Of a stretch of 64,000 nucleotides of DNA, positions 56,310 through 64,000 are shown piece by piece. Each line of letters begins with the position of its first letter. Within the stretch, counting starts at the first letter, position 1. The stretch comes from Bufo bufo (taxonomy: Eukaryota > Chordata > Amphibia > Anura > Bufonidae): the NCBI RefSeq assembly GCF_905171765.1, contig NC_053389.1, positions 220,292,624-220,356,623 of the forward strand. Reading direction: 5' to 3'. The position numbers and the translations under genes are program-made. The notes beneath the pieces were generated by a model that saw nothing but the letters and a program-made list of their open reading frames with translations, did no database searches and was not told the DNA's origin.

Positions 56310-57185
56310 GTTGTAAACTGTAGTCACACCTAGAGCTGCACTCACAATTCAGCTGTTACATCTTTTCCTATAGTCCAATCACATCCAGAGCTGCAGTAAA
56401 TATTCTGTATCATGTCTTATGCTCAAGTTACATCAGGTGCTTCAGTCACAGTTCTACTGTTATATTGTTTCTTATACTCCAGTCACATCCTGAGCTGCAG
56501 TCACAATTCTGCTGTTACATCTTTTCCTATACTCCAGTCACATCCAGATCTACAGTGACTATTCTGTATCATGACTTATACTCAAGTCACTGGGTGCTGC
56601 AGTCACAGTTATACTGTTACACTGTTTCCTTTACCCCAGTCACATCCAGAGCTGCATTCACTATCCTGTTACATAATGTCTTCTAATAAAGTAAATCTAG
56701 AGCCGATGTCACATTTCTACTATCACATCATGTCCTACACTGCAGGTACAAATGTCATCTTATACTCCAGCCACATCCAGAGCTGCATTCACTATCCTGT
56801 TACATAATGTCTTCTAATAAAGTCAATCTAGAGCTGATGTCACATTTCTACTATCACATCATGTCCTACACTGCAGTTACAAATGTCATGTCTTATACTC
56901 CAGTCACATCCAGAGCTGCATTCACTATCCTGTTACATAATGTCTTCTAATAAAGTCAATCTAGAGCCGATGTCACATTTCTACTATCACATCCTGTCCT
57001 ACACTGCAGTTACAAATGTCATGTCTTATACTCCAGTCACATCCAGAGCTGCATTCACTATCCTGTTACATAATGTCTTCTAATAAAGTCAATCTAGAGC
57101 TGATGTCACATTAATACTATCATATCCTGTCCTACACTGCAGTTACAAATGTCATGTCTTATACTCCAGTCACAGCCAGAGCTCA
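56310..57185 (+). repeat. 54-bp repeat C family, diverged, with a 133-bp higher-order unit
   Basis: Units of CTTATACTCCAGTCACATCC, AGAGCTGCATTCACAATTCT, GCTGTTACAT run through 56310-56660. From about 56641 a compound unit starting CACATCCAGAGCTGCATTCA recurs at 56772, 56905 and 57038 (131-133 bp apart), mixing a 54-bp unit with CTTCTAATAAAGTCAATCTA and CCTACACTGCAGTTACAAAT. It is intronic, between exons d and e. Confidence 0.85.
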
Positions 57186-57431
57186 GGATCAGTCTCAGAC
57201 AAGTAAAGTTGGATTATATCCAGATCTACTCTTTAGACTGCAGAAACCCTCTTATATGACATGTTGATGACATTTTGGGATCCACACTGACTCCCTGAAT
57301 GTATTCTCTTTGCTGCTGAATCCCCTATGGTGCCAGTTGGAGATTTTCTACAAGATGACTAATTTGAAGAGGAGTTTCCCTTTAAATATGGTGAAAACGA
57401 TGTATAGCAGACGGTATATTGTGTGTTACAG

Positions 57432-57517
57432 CTGTGGCAGGCCGTACAACCAGGAGAACCCAACAGAGAGGACGCTGGATTGCCATGAGGACGCACCACA
57501 CTCGGGGAACAGAGCAG
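57432..57517 (+). CDS. pde3a: PDE3A-like phosphodiesterase, internal exon e
   Basis: Acceptor TATTGTGTGTTACAG ends at 57431. Donor GTATTC starts at 57518. 86 nt. The first base completes Ser, then CGRPYNQENPTERTLDCHED APHSGNRA follows, and one base is left for the next exon. It matches the 'SSCGRPYSQGNP' region of PDE3A. The intron that follows is only 81 nt, a multiple of three and free of stops, so retention would insert 27 residues in frame. Confidence 0.88.
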
Positions 57518-57598
57518 GTATTCATGTGCACTATTATAGCGTCCATTATCTGGATAATATGAATCATCATAAGGAGACGTCGTTCCCCATTATTACAG

Positions 57599-57777
57599 AT
57601 GATCCGGCTCACACCACATCAGACTATGACAGCACGCATGAGACCAACAACAGCGACAGCAGCGATATCGTACAGAATGATGACGAGGCTGAGGCGGAGC
57701 TGACACAATCCAGGAAAGTCTCTGTATCCAGAACGTACCGACCCGACAGCATAGACCTCCATGCGTTAACAACCGAG
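57599..57777 (+). CDS. pde3a: PDE3A-like phosphodiesterase, internal exon f
   Basis: Acceptor CCCATTATTACAG ends at 57598. Donor GTCAGT starts at 57778. 179 nt, ending in phase 0. It encodes [35 protein letters not shown] and RKVSVSRTYRPDS, parallel to the acidic '[21 protein letters not shown]' and 'RKAS..STYAPE' stretch of PDE3A just before the catalytic domain. Reading past the donor would stop after 26 codons at 57855, which supports the splice site. The catalytic HD-type domain is not in the window. Confidence 0.92.
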
Positions 57778-58557
57778 GTCAGTGGTCACGTGGCAGCATC
57801 ATACATGTGGTACAGGAACAGGCCCCACCCCCTAACTGAGGCCCCTCCTCCCTAGTCTATGTGCAGCCTTTCCCATACTGCTACCTTCTGAACTTATGCT
57901 TATACACAGCTGCCAGACAGAACAAGCAGAGCTGCAGAATAAAGCATGGGGGAGGGATGCAGCAGTCTCTGACAGAAGGTTGATATCAGAATACACAACT
58001 CCAAAAGGCAAGGCAGCTAAGTTGTTTCTTGATGGAGCAGAGATGCAGTGTAAAGCATTGGAGAGGGACAGAGCTGCAGCCTGAGCATCTAATGTGACTA
58101 CATGTGGATGTCAGAGTGAGTTTACCTGGGCTGCTTGTTAAATGGAGGTGAATGGCTGGCTGGATTTGCATGCAGCGATCACCTCCATAGTATGAGAACG
58201 AGGGATTGCTAATGTAATCGCTCATCCTCCTACAGCTGCTTTGTTTCGGGGCAGCAGATTTCTGCTTAGACTGCATGATCTGCTGCCCAGAAATGATGAT
58301 GTACTTTGCACAAATGAGTTTCACCCAATGAACGACCATTTCGGGTGATCAGCTACACCTTTAAACTGGCAGATTGTCAGGAACGAGCATTCGCACTGTG
58401 TAAACCCGCCATTAGACTCCAATAGATAATGCTGCTAAGCTGTAGTCACTAATAATAGATGAGTCTTGATGTAGCAGATATGCAGTGTAGCAGTAGTGGA
58501 GAGTCGCAGTGCAAAAACGGGGGAGGGACATGGGTGGCACACACACAGCAGTAGTCT
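57778..58557. other. Intronic sequence after exon f, no further exon found
   Basis: Non-coding. Two related blocks with GATGGAGCAGAGATGCAGTG (58030) and GATGTAGCAGATATGCAGTG (58470) suggest an old local duplication. Confidence 0.5.
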
Positions 58558-58812
58558 GGGCATGGATGTCAGACTGCCTCAGCCACCAGTCGACAGCGCA
58601 TCTGAGCTGATCTGAGTCCCCATGGATGTCAGACTGCCTGAGCCACCAGGAGACAGCGCATCTGAGCTGATCTGAGTCCCCATGGATGTCAGACTGCCTC
58701 AGCCACCAGTCGACAGCGCATCTGAGCTGATCTGAGTCCCCATGGATGTCAGACTGCCTGAGCCACCAGTAGACAGCGCATCTGAGCTGATCGGAGTCCC
58801 CATGGATGGGAG
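58558..58812. repeat. 60-bp minisatellite (about 4.2 units)
   Basis: Units of CATGGATGTCAGACTGCCTC, AGCCACCAGTCGACAGCGCA, TCTGAGCTGATCTGAGTCCC start at 58621, 58681 and 58741, with a partial unit on each side. Units 1 and 3 share CTCAGCC/GTCGAC, and units 2 and 4 share CTGAGCC/AGAC-type variants, so the array may have grown by doubling a 120-bp dimer. Confidence 0.95.
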
Positions 58813-59440
58813 ATATGCCTGAGCCTCAGGTTTTATGACACTGGTGAATGTTTCTATAACTCCAGTTCCAAAAAAGGTGCGTAAAATATAAATAAATGTA
58901 TATAAAAGCAGAATGCAGTGATCTGAAAATCTCACAGAGCCACATGTTATTCCCAATAGATCATAGAAGACAAGTTGAAGGTGAGACATTTTACCATTTC
59001 ATGAACAAAATTAATCATTTAGATCTTGATGTCAAAAAGCATCTGAAAAAAGTTGGGACTGGGGCAACAAAAGGCGAAAAAGTAAGTGGTACTGTGCTAA
59101 TAAAAAATAACTGCTGGAGGACCTGACATAAAAAGAGCATCTTAGAAGCAAAGATGTGCAGAGGTTCGCCAATCTGCCAAAAACTGCCTCTAAAAATTGT
59201 GGAACAATTTCAGAAAAAACTCAAATTCCAAAGACTTTAAATATCCCACCACCTACAGTACATCATATCCTCAAAAATTCACATGTGCTCAAAGGACAAG
59301 GCTGACGGTCAATATCGGATGCTTGTGATCTACGGGCCCTCAGGCAGCACTGCATTAAAAACAGGCCTAATTCTGTACTGGAAATCATTGGGCTCAGGAA
59401 CACCTCCAGAAATCACTTGAAGAGGGAATTGGCTAACTGT
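58813..59440. mobile_element. Unclassified DNA-transposon-like remnant
   Basis: Contains GCAGAATGCAGTGATCTGAA near 58908, AAAAAAGTTGGGACTGGGGC near 59045 and CAACATTTCAGAAAAAAC-like text, patterns I associate with a diverged vertebrate DNA-transposon repeat whose ends read 'AAAAAAGTTGGGAC'. No open transposase frame and no clean termini. Family not assigned. Confidence 0.35.
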
Positions 59441-59816
59441 TCGGTCCCTTAACATCATATATCTTACCTGATTCCCCCCCCACCTCATAGAAATAAATAC
59501 ACAACACTACTGCTCGGATTTAATCGGCCACAGCAGCCGTTTATTGAATAAATACATAACATAATTAACTTAATAACCATAAATTAACCAATGACGAGGG
59601 AGGTCCTAGAAGCCCCAATAGCCCCATAAACACCGGGAAAAAACCTGCGACTCCATCTTGCCCCCAGCCGTTGAACCCAGCTCGGAGGCAGCAACTGATG
59701 GACGCCTAGTTCGTTAATGCCAGCTCCTCCATGAGAGTCCAGCCCCTCCCGCGGGGCACTCCCATCCTCAGATACCACCAGATACCCCGCCTCCAAGAAC
59801 GCGCAGATTGACCTCC

Positions 59817-60384
59817 TCAACCCTGCGCGTCCCTCCACATCCGTAACGCTATCTCCACTCCACTCTGGATCCCCAAAGACCACAAATCTGTCCCCACCGC
59901 ATTCAGATGTACCCCATCCATTCTCCAAAATGCACCAACTCCCTTCTCCAAAACTTCATGACGCACCACCACAGCCCCATTCTTTGCCATAAACCGGCCC
60001 ACTGCCCTATTCACCTTTATCCGGCCTTATTAATGCTCTCCACGGACCTTGCTTCCCTCCATGACTTCCGCGGCACAATGTCCGACCAAACCGCAACTTC
60101 ACATCCCGTATCAACTCTCTAAATGGACGCCTCCCCAAGTCATTGCCCCCAACATGGAGCACCAACACATCCGGAGGCTGATCCAACCACGCAAACTGCT
60201 GCACCTCCCGCAACACTCCCCCCCCCCATAACATACCTCTAACCCCTAACCACCTAACTGTAGCCTCTTCTGCACTCAACCCAAGCTGGCGACCGTTCGG
60301 CCTCACATCTGCTCTGATTGCCCCCCAAAAAACATACGAGTGTCCTAAAATCCACACCAAGGCCGCCGGAAAACCTGCAAACAA
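59817..60384 (-). pseudogene. SGNH hydrolase-like ORF of the tyrosine-recombinase element (frameshifted)
   Basis: Two frames, 60384-60007 and 60014-59817, together show the blocks of an SGNH/GDSL-type esterase fold: WILGHSYVFWG (block with the nucleophile Ser, here GHS), VLHVGGNDLG (Gly and Asn blocks) and MDGVHLNAVGTDLW (Asp-His block). VWSDIVPRKSW is readable in a third frame near 60090-60060, so at least two single-base indels separate the parts. It starts 44 bp after the recombinase stop, as part of the same element. SGNH-like frames have been reported in vertebrate Ngaro-type elements, as I recall. Their role is not established. Confidence 0.75.
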
Positions 60385-60427
60385 ACCAAAACATAATTAA
60401 CACAACCCCTACCTACTGCTACGCAAC

Positions 60428-61345
60428 TCACAACAAACCCAGCCTAACATAAGATTTAAATCGCACCGACTCCCAACGCCCGATCCTCATGATTACCTCA
60501 TCACTGACCCCCAATCTAGCCGCCTCAGTCGCAGCACCAATCCTAAATGAATGTCCAGAATACTCCTTATCCTGAACCCCCAAAGCCTTTAAACATTTTT
60601 TGAACACAGCCAAAAACTGAAATCTAGACAAAAACGAACCATCCTCATGTCGAAAAAACGGCAACGAATCCCTCACAATACCCAACCGATACCTCCCCAC
60701 GCACCGAACTGGGCACATACCACATCCAGGAACAGAAAACAATGTAAACTGTTGCCCTCTGCCCTCCTGATCCGTCTTTGACCTACGAATCCGAACCACA
60801 ACCCTATCCTCGCCAAACTCCACATCATAACTCCTCAACCCCTCCGCACGGTTGACACTGCTACTCACCAATGCCCCCAATCTGAAAGCCCCAAAGAACG
60901 CTAACGCAAATGCCGCTCTAGACAACCCTATCTCCCATCCCGAGCTACAAACAACGCTCAACTTCTCACCCATCTGTACCAATAACTCAAAAGACACCGG
61001 CCTCCTCCAATCTGTCACCTTACCTGCCCCCTTTCGCCAACCTTTTAAAACCTGCTGTACTAAAAAACCTTTTATCAGATCCACCGGTCCCCGCAGCCTG
61101 AACCCAAACGCCACACCTGCAATCAAACGATTCACTCTAGACACCGACCAGCCCTCACTTTTTAAATGCCCCAACAACATCACCAACTTAACACCCCCAT
61201 CATCCAAACCTGCTCCCCAGTTACCGATCCACCTCTCCCAGATTTCCCACGCCTTACCATACTCCCTCCACGTACCAGGACTCAGTGAATCCCTCAGCAA
61301 CCCCATCACCTCTCCTCCAAGATCCCCCACAGCCATGACGGACAC
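60428..61345 (-). CDS. Tyrosine recombinase (integrase) of DIRS/Ngaro-type element
   Basis: 305 codons, uninterrupted. This enzyme is thought to insert the circular cDNA by site-specific-like recombination without target duplication. An N-terminal SAM-like helical region (TWREYGKAWEIWERWIGNW) is followed by the catalytic domain: Arg in FFGAFRLGAL, Lys in RRSKTDQEG, the HxxR box in YSGHSFRIGAATEAARLG, and IGRWESVRFKSYVR with the nucleophilic Tyr. All the core residues are present. The ATG at 61345 overlaps the end of the RT-RNase H frame by 40 bp in a different frame, suggesting coupled translation. Probably still coding-competent, but the element lacks its 5' part. Confidence 0.9.
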   Translation of the reverse strand: MSVMAVGDLGGEVMGLLRDSLSPGTWREYGKAWEIWERWIGNWGAGLDDGGVKLVMLLGHLKSEGWSVSRVNRLIAGVAFGFRLRGPVDLIKGFLVQQVLKGWRKGAGKVTDWRRPVSFELLVQMGEKLSVVCSSGWEIGLSRAAFALAFFGAFRLGALVSSSVNRAEGLRSYDVEFGEDRVVVRIRRSKTDQEGRGQQFTLFSVPGCGMCPVRCVGRYRLGIVRDSLPFFRHEDGSFLSRFQFLAVFKKCLKALGVQDKEYSGHSFRIGAATEAARLGVSDEVIMRIGRWESVRFKSYVRLGLL

Positions 61346-62700
61346 TCCAGACCCTCCAACTCAGTTTCTGGCGCTAGAAGCCGGAACCGATCCCACTGTG
61401 AACGAGAAAGAGAATCCGCCACAGAATTAGACACTCCCGCGACATGCTCTGCCACCAACCACACGTTAATCGACAAGCACCGCAATATCAAAAACTGCAA
61501 AAGCCTAACCACCAGAGGGGAAGATGCCGATAAACTGTTGATAGCCTGGACTACCCCCAAATTATCACAATGAAAATGCACCCTCCTATTCTCAAATCTT
61601 TCCCCCCACAACACAACCGCCATGACAATGGGAAACAACTCTAACAATGCAATATTCTTCACCCAACCCCGTACTACCCACGACTCCGGCCACCCGCCCG
61701 CACACCATTGCCCTTGACAATAAGCGCTCCCCCCGACAAAACCCACTCCCCCCGACGCATCTGTATATAACTCAAAATCCGCAGTATCACAAACCTCCCC
61801 CATGAGTAATGTCCGCCCATTATACTGCCCCAAAAATTCCGCCCAAACCCTTAAATCCCCTTTTAACTCTTTCCACAACCTCATGAAGTGATAAGGCGCA
61901 GACACACCTGATGTAGCGGCAGTCAACCTTCTACAGAAAATTCTACCCATCGGCATGATCTGACATGCGAAATTAAGCTTCCCTAACAACGACTGTAGAT
62001 CCCTCAACCTAATCTTCTCCCGCACTATGGCCTTATCAATTTCCTGCCGCAAATTCAGCAACTTGTCCTCTGGAAGCCTACACTCTATCCTCTCCGTGTC
62101 TATGACGATCCCCAGGAAACACAATTCTGTCACTGGACCCAACGTCTTTTCCCTCGCTAACGGCACCCCAAAACGCGCAAAAACCGACTGCACCGTGTGC
62201 AACAACAACGAACTGACACAAGAATTCGCCGGCCCCAAACACAAAAAATCGTCCAAATAATGAATAACCGATGAACAACCCGAAACTTCCACCACCACCC
62301 ACTCCAAAAATGAGCTAAAAGTCTCAAAATACGCACACGAGAGGGAGCACCCCATAGGTAAACACCTATCCACAAAATACTCCCCCTCCCAACAACACCC
62401 CAACAAACCCATGCTCTCAACGTGAACCGGAAGCAGACGAAAAGCCGCTTCAACATCAACTTTTGCCAACAACGCCCCCCGCCCACACTGTCTTACCCAC
62501 CTAACAGCCGCATCAAATGACGTATATACTACCGAACAAAGCTCGGGATCTATACCATCATTGACCGACGCCCCTTTCGGGTAAGACAAATGATGAATGA
62601 GCCGAAACTTGTTTGGCTCTTTTTTTGGGACCACCCCCAGTGGAGACACTTTAAGGTTCGGAAGCGGTGGCGCCCTGAATGGGCCAGCCATCCGCCCCAA
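61306..62700 (-). CDS. Reverse transcriptase-RNase H of DIRS/Ngaro-type element (N-terminus incomplete)
   Basis: 464 codons, open throughout. RT motifs in order: FRLIHHLSYPKGASVND, LLAKVDVEAAFRLLPVH with a catalytic Asp, CLPMGCSLSCAYFETF, VIHYLDDFLCLG (YLDD) and LGIVIDTERI. RNase H follows with the Asp in ELYTDASGG, the Glu in ALLELFPIVM, HFHCDNLGVV and NSVADSLSRSQWDR, so the acidic residues are present. The frame begins at the ATG at 62700 inside the usual RT N-terminus. Just upstream SALDHAEVVTE and IKKEVELGRMAGPF belong to the same protein but are out of frame by one base near 62722. Confidence 0.88.
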   Translation of the reverse strand: MGRMAGPFRAPPLPNLKVSPLGVVPKKEPNKFRLIHHLSYPKGASVNDGIDPELCSVVYTSFDAAVRWVRQCGRGALLAKVDVEAAFRLLPVHVESMGLLGCCWEGEYFVDRCLPMGCSLSCAYFETFSSFLEWVVVEVSGCSSVIHYLDDFLCLGPANSCVSSLLLHTVQSVFARFGVPLAREKTLGPVTELCFLGIVIDTERIECRLPEDKLLNLRQEIDKAIVREKIRLRDLQSLLGKLNFACQIMPMGRIFCRRLTAATSGVSAPYHFMRLWKELKGDLRVWAEFLGQYNGRTLLMGEVCDTADFELYTDASGGVGFVGGSAYCQGQWCAGGWPESWVVRGWVKNIALLELFPIVMAVVLWGERFENRRVHFHCDNLGVVQAINSLSASSPLVVRLLQFLILRCLSINVWLVAEHVAGVSNSVADSLSRSQWDRFRLLAPETELEGLECPSWLWGILEER

Positions 62701-62775
62701 TTCTACCTCCTTTTTAATTTCTCAGTCACCACCTCCGCATGATCAAGCGCGGACCTAAGATTCTTATGAACCATA

Positions 62776-63409
62776 GGCAGAGGCGTATCTAGTGAAAATG
62801 GCGCCTATGGCAAGCACTGAAACTGCGCCCCTGTCAAAATATTTTAAACCCATCTTTCAGATAACCTTAACAAAAAAAAAAACACGATAGCTCTTTTGTA
62901 GAACCCCCATAAAAACTTACAGTTACTTGACTTGGCCCTTGGGGATCTCGGACGCCACTTCAACACTTTGGCCGGGGACTCGGCGGAGCTGATGTTGTGC
63001 TTTAACCTAATGAGAAAGATTTCATAATAAGGATTTGGAGAAAGGGCAGAGGGATAGCAGAGCAGGGAAAGGCTGGTGCTGCTACTAGGGGGTCATACCA
63101 TGGGGGAGTAATAAAGCCCACCATAATGCCCCCCCAGTAGTAATAATTCTCCTTATAATATGCAAAACATTTGTAATGCCCCCAGTTGAGCTAATGTTCC
63201 CATAATGTGCCAATATAAAATACCCCTTCTCAGTGCCCCCGTAGATGACCCCCATAGTGCCCCCCCTTCCCCATAGTACCCACCATAATGTGTCCCAGTA
63301 TAAAATGCCCCTATACAGAGCCCCCATATAAAATATCTTCTTTTTTAGCCTCAGTAGATGCCCCTATAGTGCCCCCCAATAATCTGCAGTAAGATGTGCC
63401 CCCATAGAT
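62776..63409. other. Repeat-derived sequence and degenerate C-rich units
   Basis: AGAGGCGTATCTAGTGAAAA and GGCGCCTATGGCAAGCACTG at 62781-62820 look like the terminus of another interspersed repeat that replaced the 5' end of the retroelement. From about 63090, blocks such as TGCCCCCATAG and AATGTGCC recur loosely every 25-40 bp and grade into the tandem array that follows. No gene is seen. Confidence 0.5.
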
Positions 63410-64000
63410 GCCCCCAATCATGTGCCAGTAATAAGAGCCCCCCCACCATCATGTGCCAGTAGCCAGAGCCCCCCATATCATATGCCAGTAGCCAGAGCCC
63501 CCCCATATCATGTGCCAGTAGCCCCCCTTATGTGCCAGTAGCCCCCCTATGTGCCAGTAGCCCTCCTTATCATGTGCCAGTAGCCCCCCTTATCATGTGC
63601 CAGTAGCCCCCTTATCATGTGCCAGTAGCCCCCCTTATCATGTGCCAGTAGCCCCCCTTATCATGTGCCAGTAGCCCCCCTTATCATGTGCCAGTAGCCC
63701 CCCATATCATGTGCCAGTAGCCAGAGCCCCCCCCCATATCATGTGCCAGTAGCCAGAGCCCCCCCCCACCATCATGTGCCAGTAGCCAGAGCCCCCCCAT
63801 ATCATGTGTCAGTAGCCAGAGCCCCCCCATATCATGTGTCAGTAGCCAGAGTGCCCCCATATCATGTGCCAGTAGCCAGAGTGCCCCCATATCATGTGCC
63901 AGTAGCCCCCCATATCATGTGCCAGTAGCCCCCCTTATCATGTGCCAGCCCAGTAGTCCCCCCTTATCATGTGCCAGCCCAGTAGTCCCCCCTTATCATG
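63410..64000. repeat. C-rich minisatellite (20-32-bp units) running off the window
   Basis: Tandem units of ATCATGTGCCAGTAGCC, with an optional AGAG, then CCCCC(C)AT or CCCCCTT. Short units (about 22 bp) dominate 63530-63720 and longer units with AGAGCCCCCC dominate 63720-63900. Frames across it give short Leu/His or Pro/Ala repeats that are not genes. Confidence 0.95.

Larger units (their letters stand above)
59445..62775 (-). mobile_element. DIRS/Ngaro-type tyrosine-recombinase retroelement, 5' truncated
   Basis: A minus-strand element with, in order, reverse transcriptase-RNase H (62700-61306), tyrosine recombinase (61345-60428) and an SGNH hydrolase-like frame (60384-59817), then a 3' region with GGCCACAGCAGCCGTTTATT (about 59527) shared with two short copies in the window. 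There is no methyltransferase domain between RNase H and recombinase, which favours a Ngaro-type rather than a classical DIRS1-type layout. Upstream of RT the frame is shifted near 62722, and the element ends at about 62775 without a gag region. Confidence 0.85.

Noticed and set aside
57310..57855. 181-codon frame as an intronless gene
   Set aside because: It covers two exons, the 81-nt intron between them and flanking intron. The spliced model explains the conservation better.
61306..62302. Plus-strand frames and secondary minus-strand frames over the retroelement (for example 60852-61430 plus)
   Set aside because: They are shadows of the RT-RNase H and recombinase frames and have no recognisable domain.
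63684..63890. Repetitive protein frame with an LLAHDMGGLW-type unit
   Set aside because: Antisense translation of a C-rich minisatellite with variable unit length.

Overview
This window looks like vertebrate genomic DNA, most likely from an anuran amphibian with a large, repeat-rich genome. The evidence is six spliced exons of a vertebrate phosphodiesterase gene (PDE3A-like, + strand) set in introns packed with Tc1/mariner, PIF/Harbinger, hAT and TTAA-type DNA elements, L1/Tx1 LINEs, Penelope-like elements, a tyrosine-recombinase (DIRS/Ngaro-type) retroelement, LTRs, a tRNA-derived SINE and several satellites. The frog assignment rests on the repeat mix and is an inference. I see no bacterial gene, CRISPR array, rRNA or functional tRNA gene.

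Host gene: exons at 48322-48570, 50844-50998, 53496-53611, 55587-55803, 57432-57517 and 57599-57777 each have AG/GT borders and join in one open frame of 334 codons. They match the regulatory linker of PDE3A, between the N-terminal membrane region and the catalytic domain. The catalytic exons would lie beyond base 64000. Bases 1-48321 therefore read as the upstream intron.

Layout. 1-8.3 kb: a minus-strand L1/Tx1 LINE (940-8135) flanked by a 119-bp direct repeat and broken by a Harbinger MITE, a Tc1 element and a TTAA element. 8.6-9.6 kb: a MITE and a DIRS/Ngaro-derived fragment. 9.7-19.9 kb: a 35/37-bp satellite split by a 7.8-kb block holding an LTR, a Penelope fragment and two nested TTAA elements. 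19.9-27.3 kb: single-copy-like intron with MITEs, a SINE and hAT elements. 27.3-36.5 kb: a 77-bp satellite split by an LTR that contains a plus-strand L1/Tx1 LINE, which in turn contains a solo LTR and a Tc1 copy. 36.5-39 kb: a mariner fold-back remnant and a second Tc1-type family. 39-48.3 kb: intron with MITEs, a SINE, an LTR-like block and a TTAA palindrome containing Tc1 copy 3, which contains a DIRS/Ngaro-derived insert. 48.3-57.8 kb: the PDE3A exons, a 54-bp minisatellite, a Penelope endonuclease fragment and more MITEs. 58-64 kb: a 60-bp minisatellite, a DIRS/Ngaro-type element with intact RT-RNase H and tyrosine recombinase frames and a broken SGNH hydrolase frame, and a C-rich tandem array running off the end.

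How it fits together: only the PDE3A exons are credible host coding sequence. Almost all other long open frames are decayed transposon proteins or satellites that happen to stay open. The insertions can be ordered by nesting, and several pre-insertion sites can be read directly (TA, TTAA, TWA, 8-bp, 5-bp or longer target duplications).
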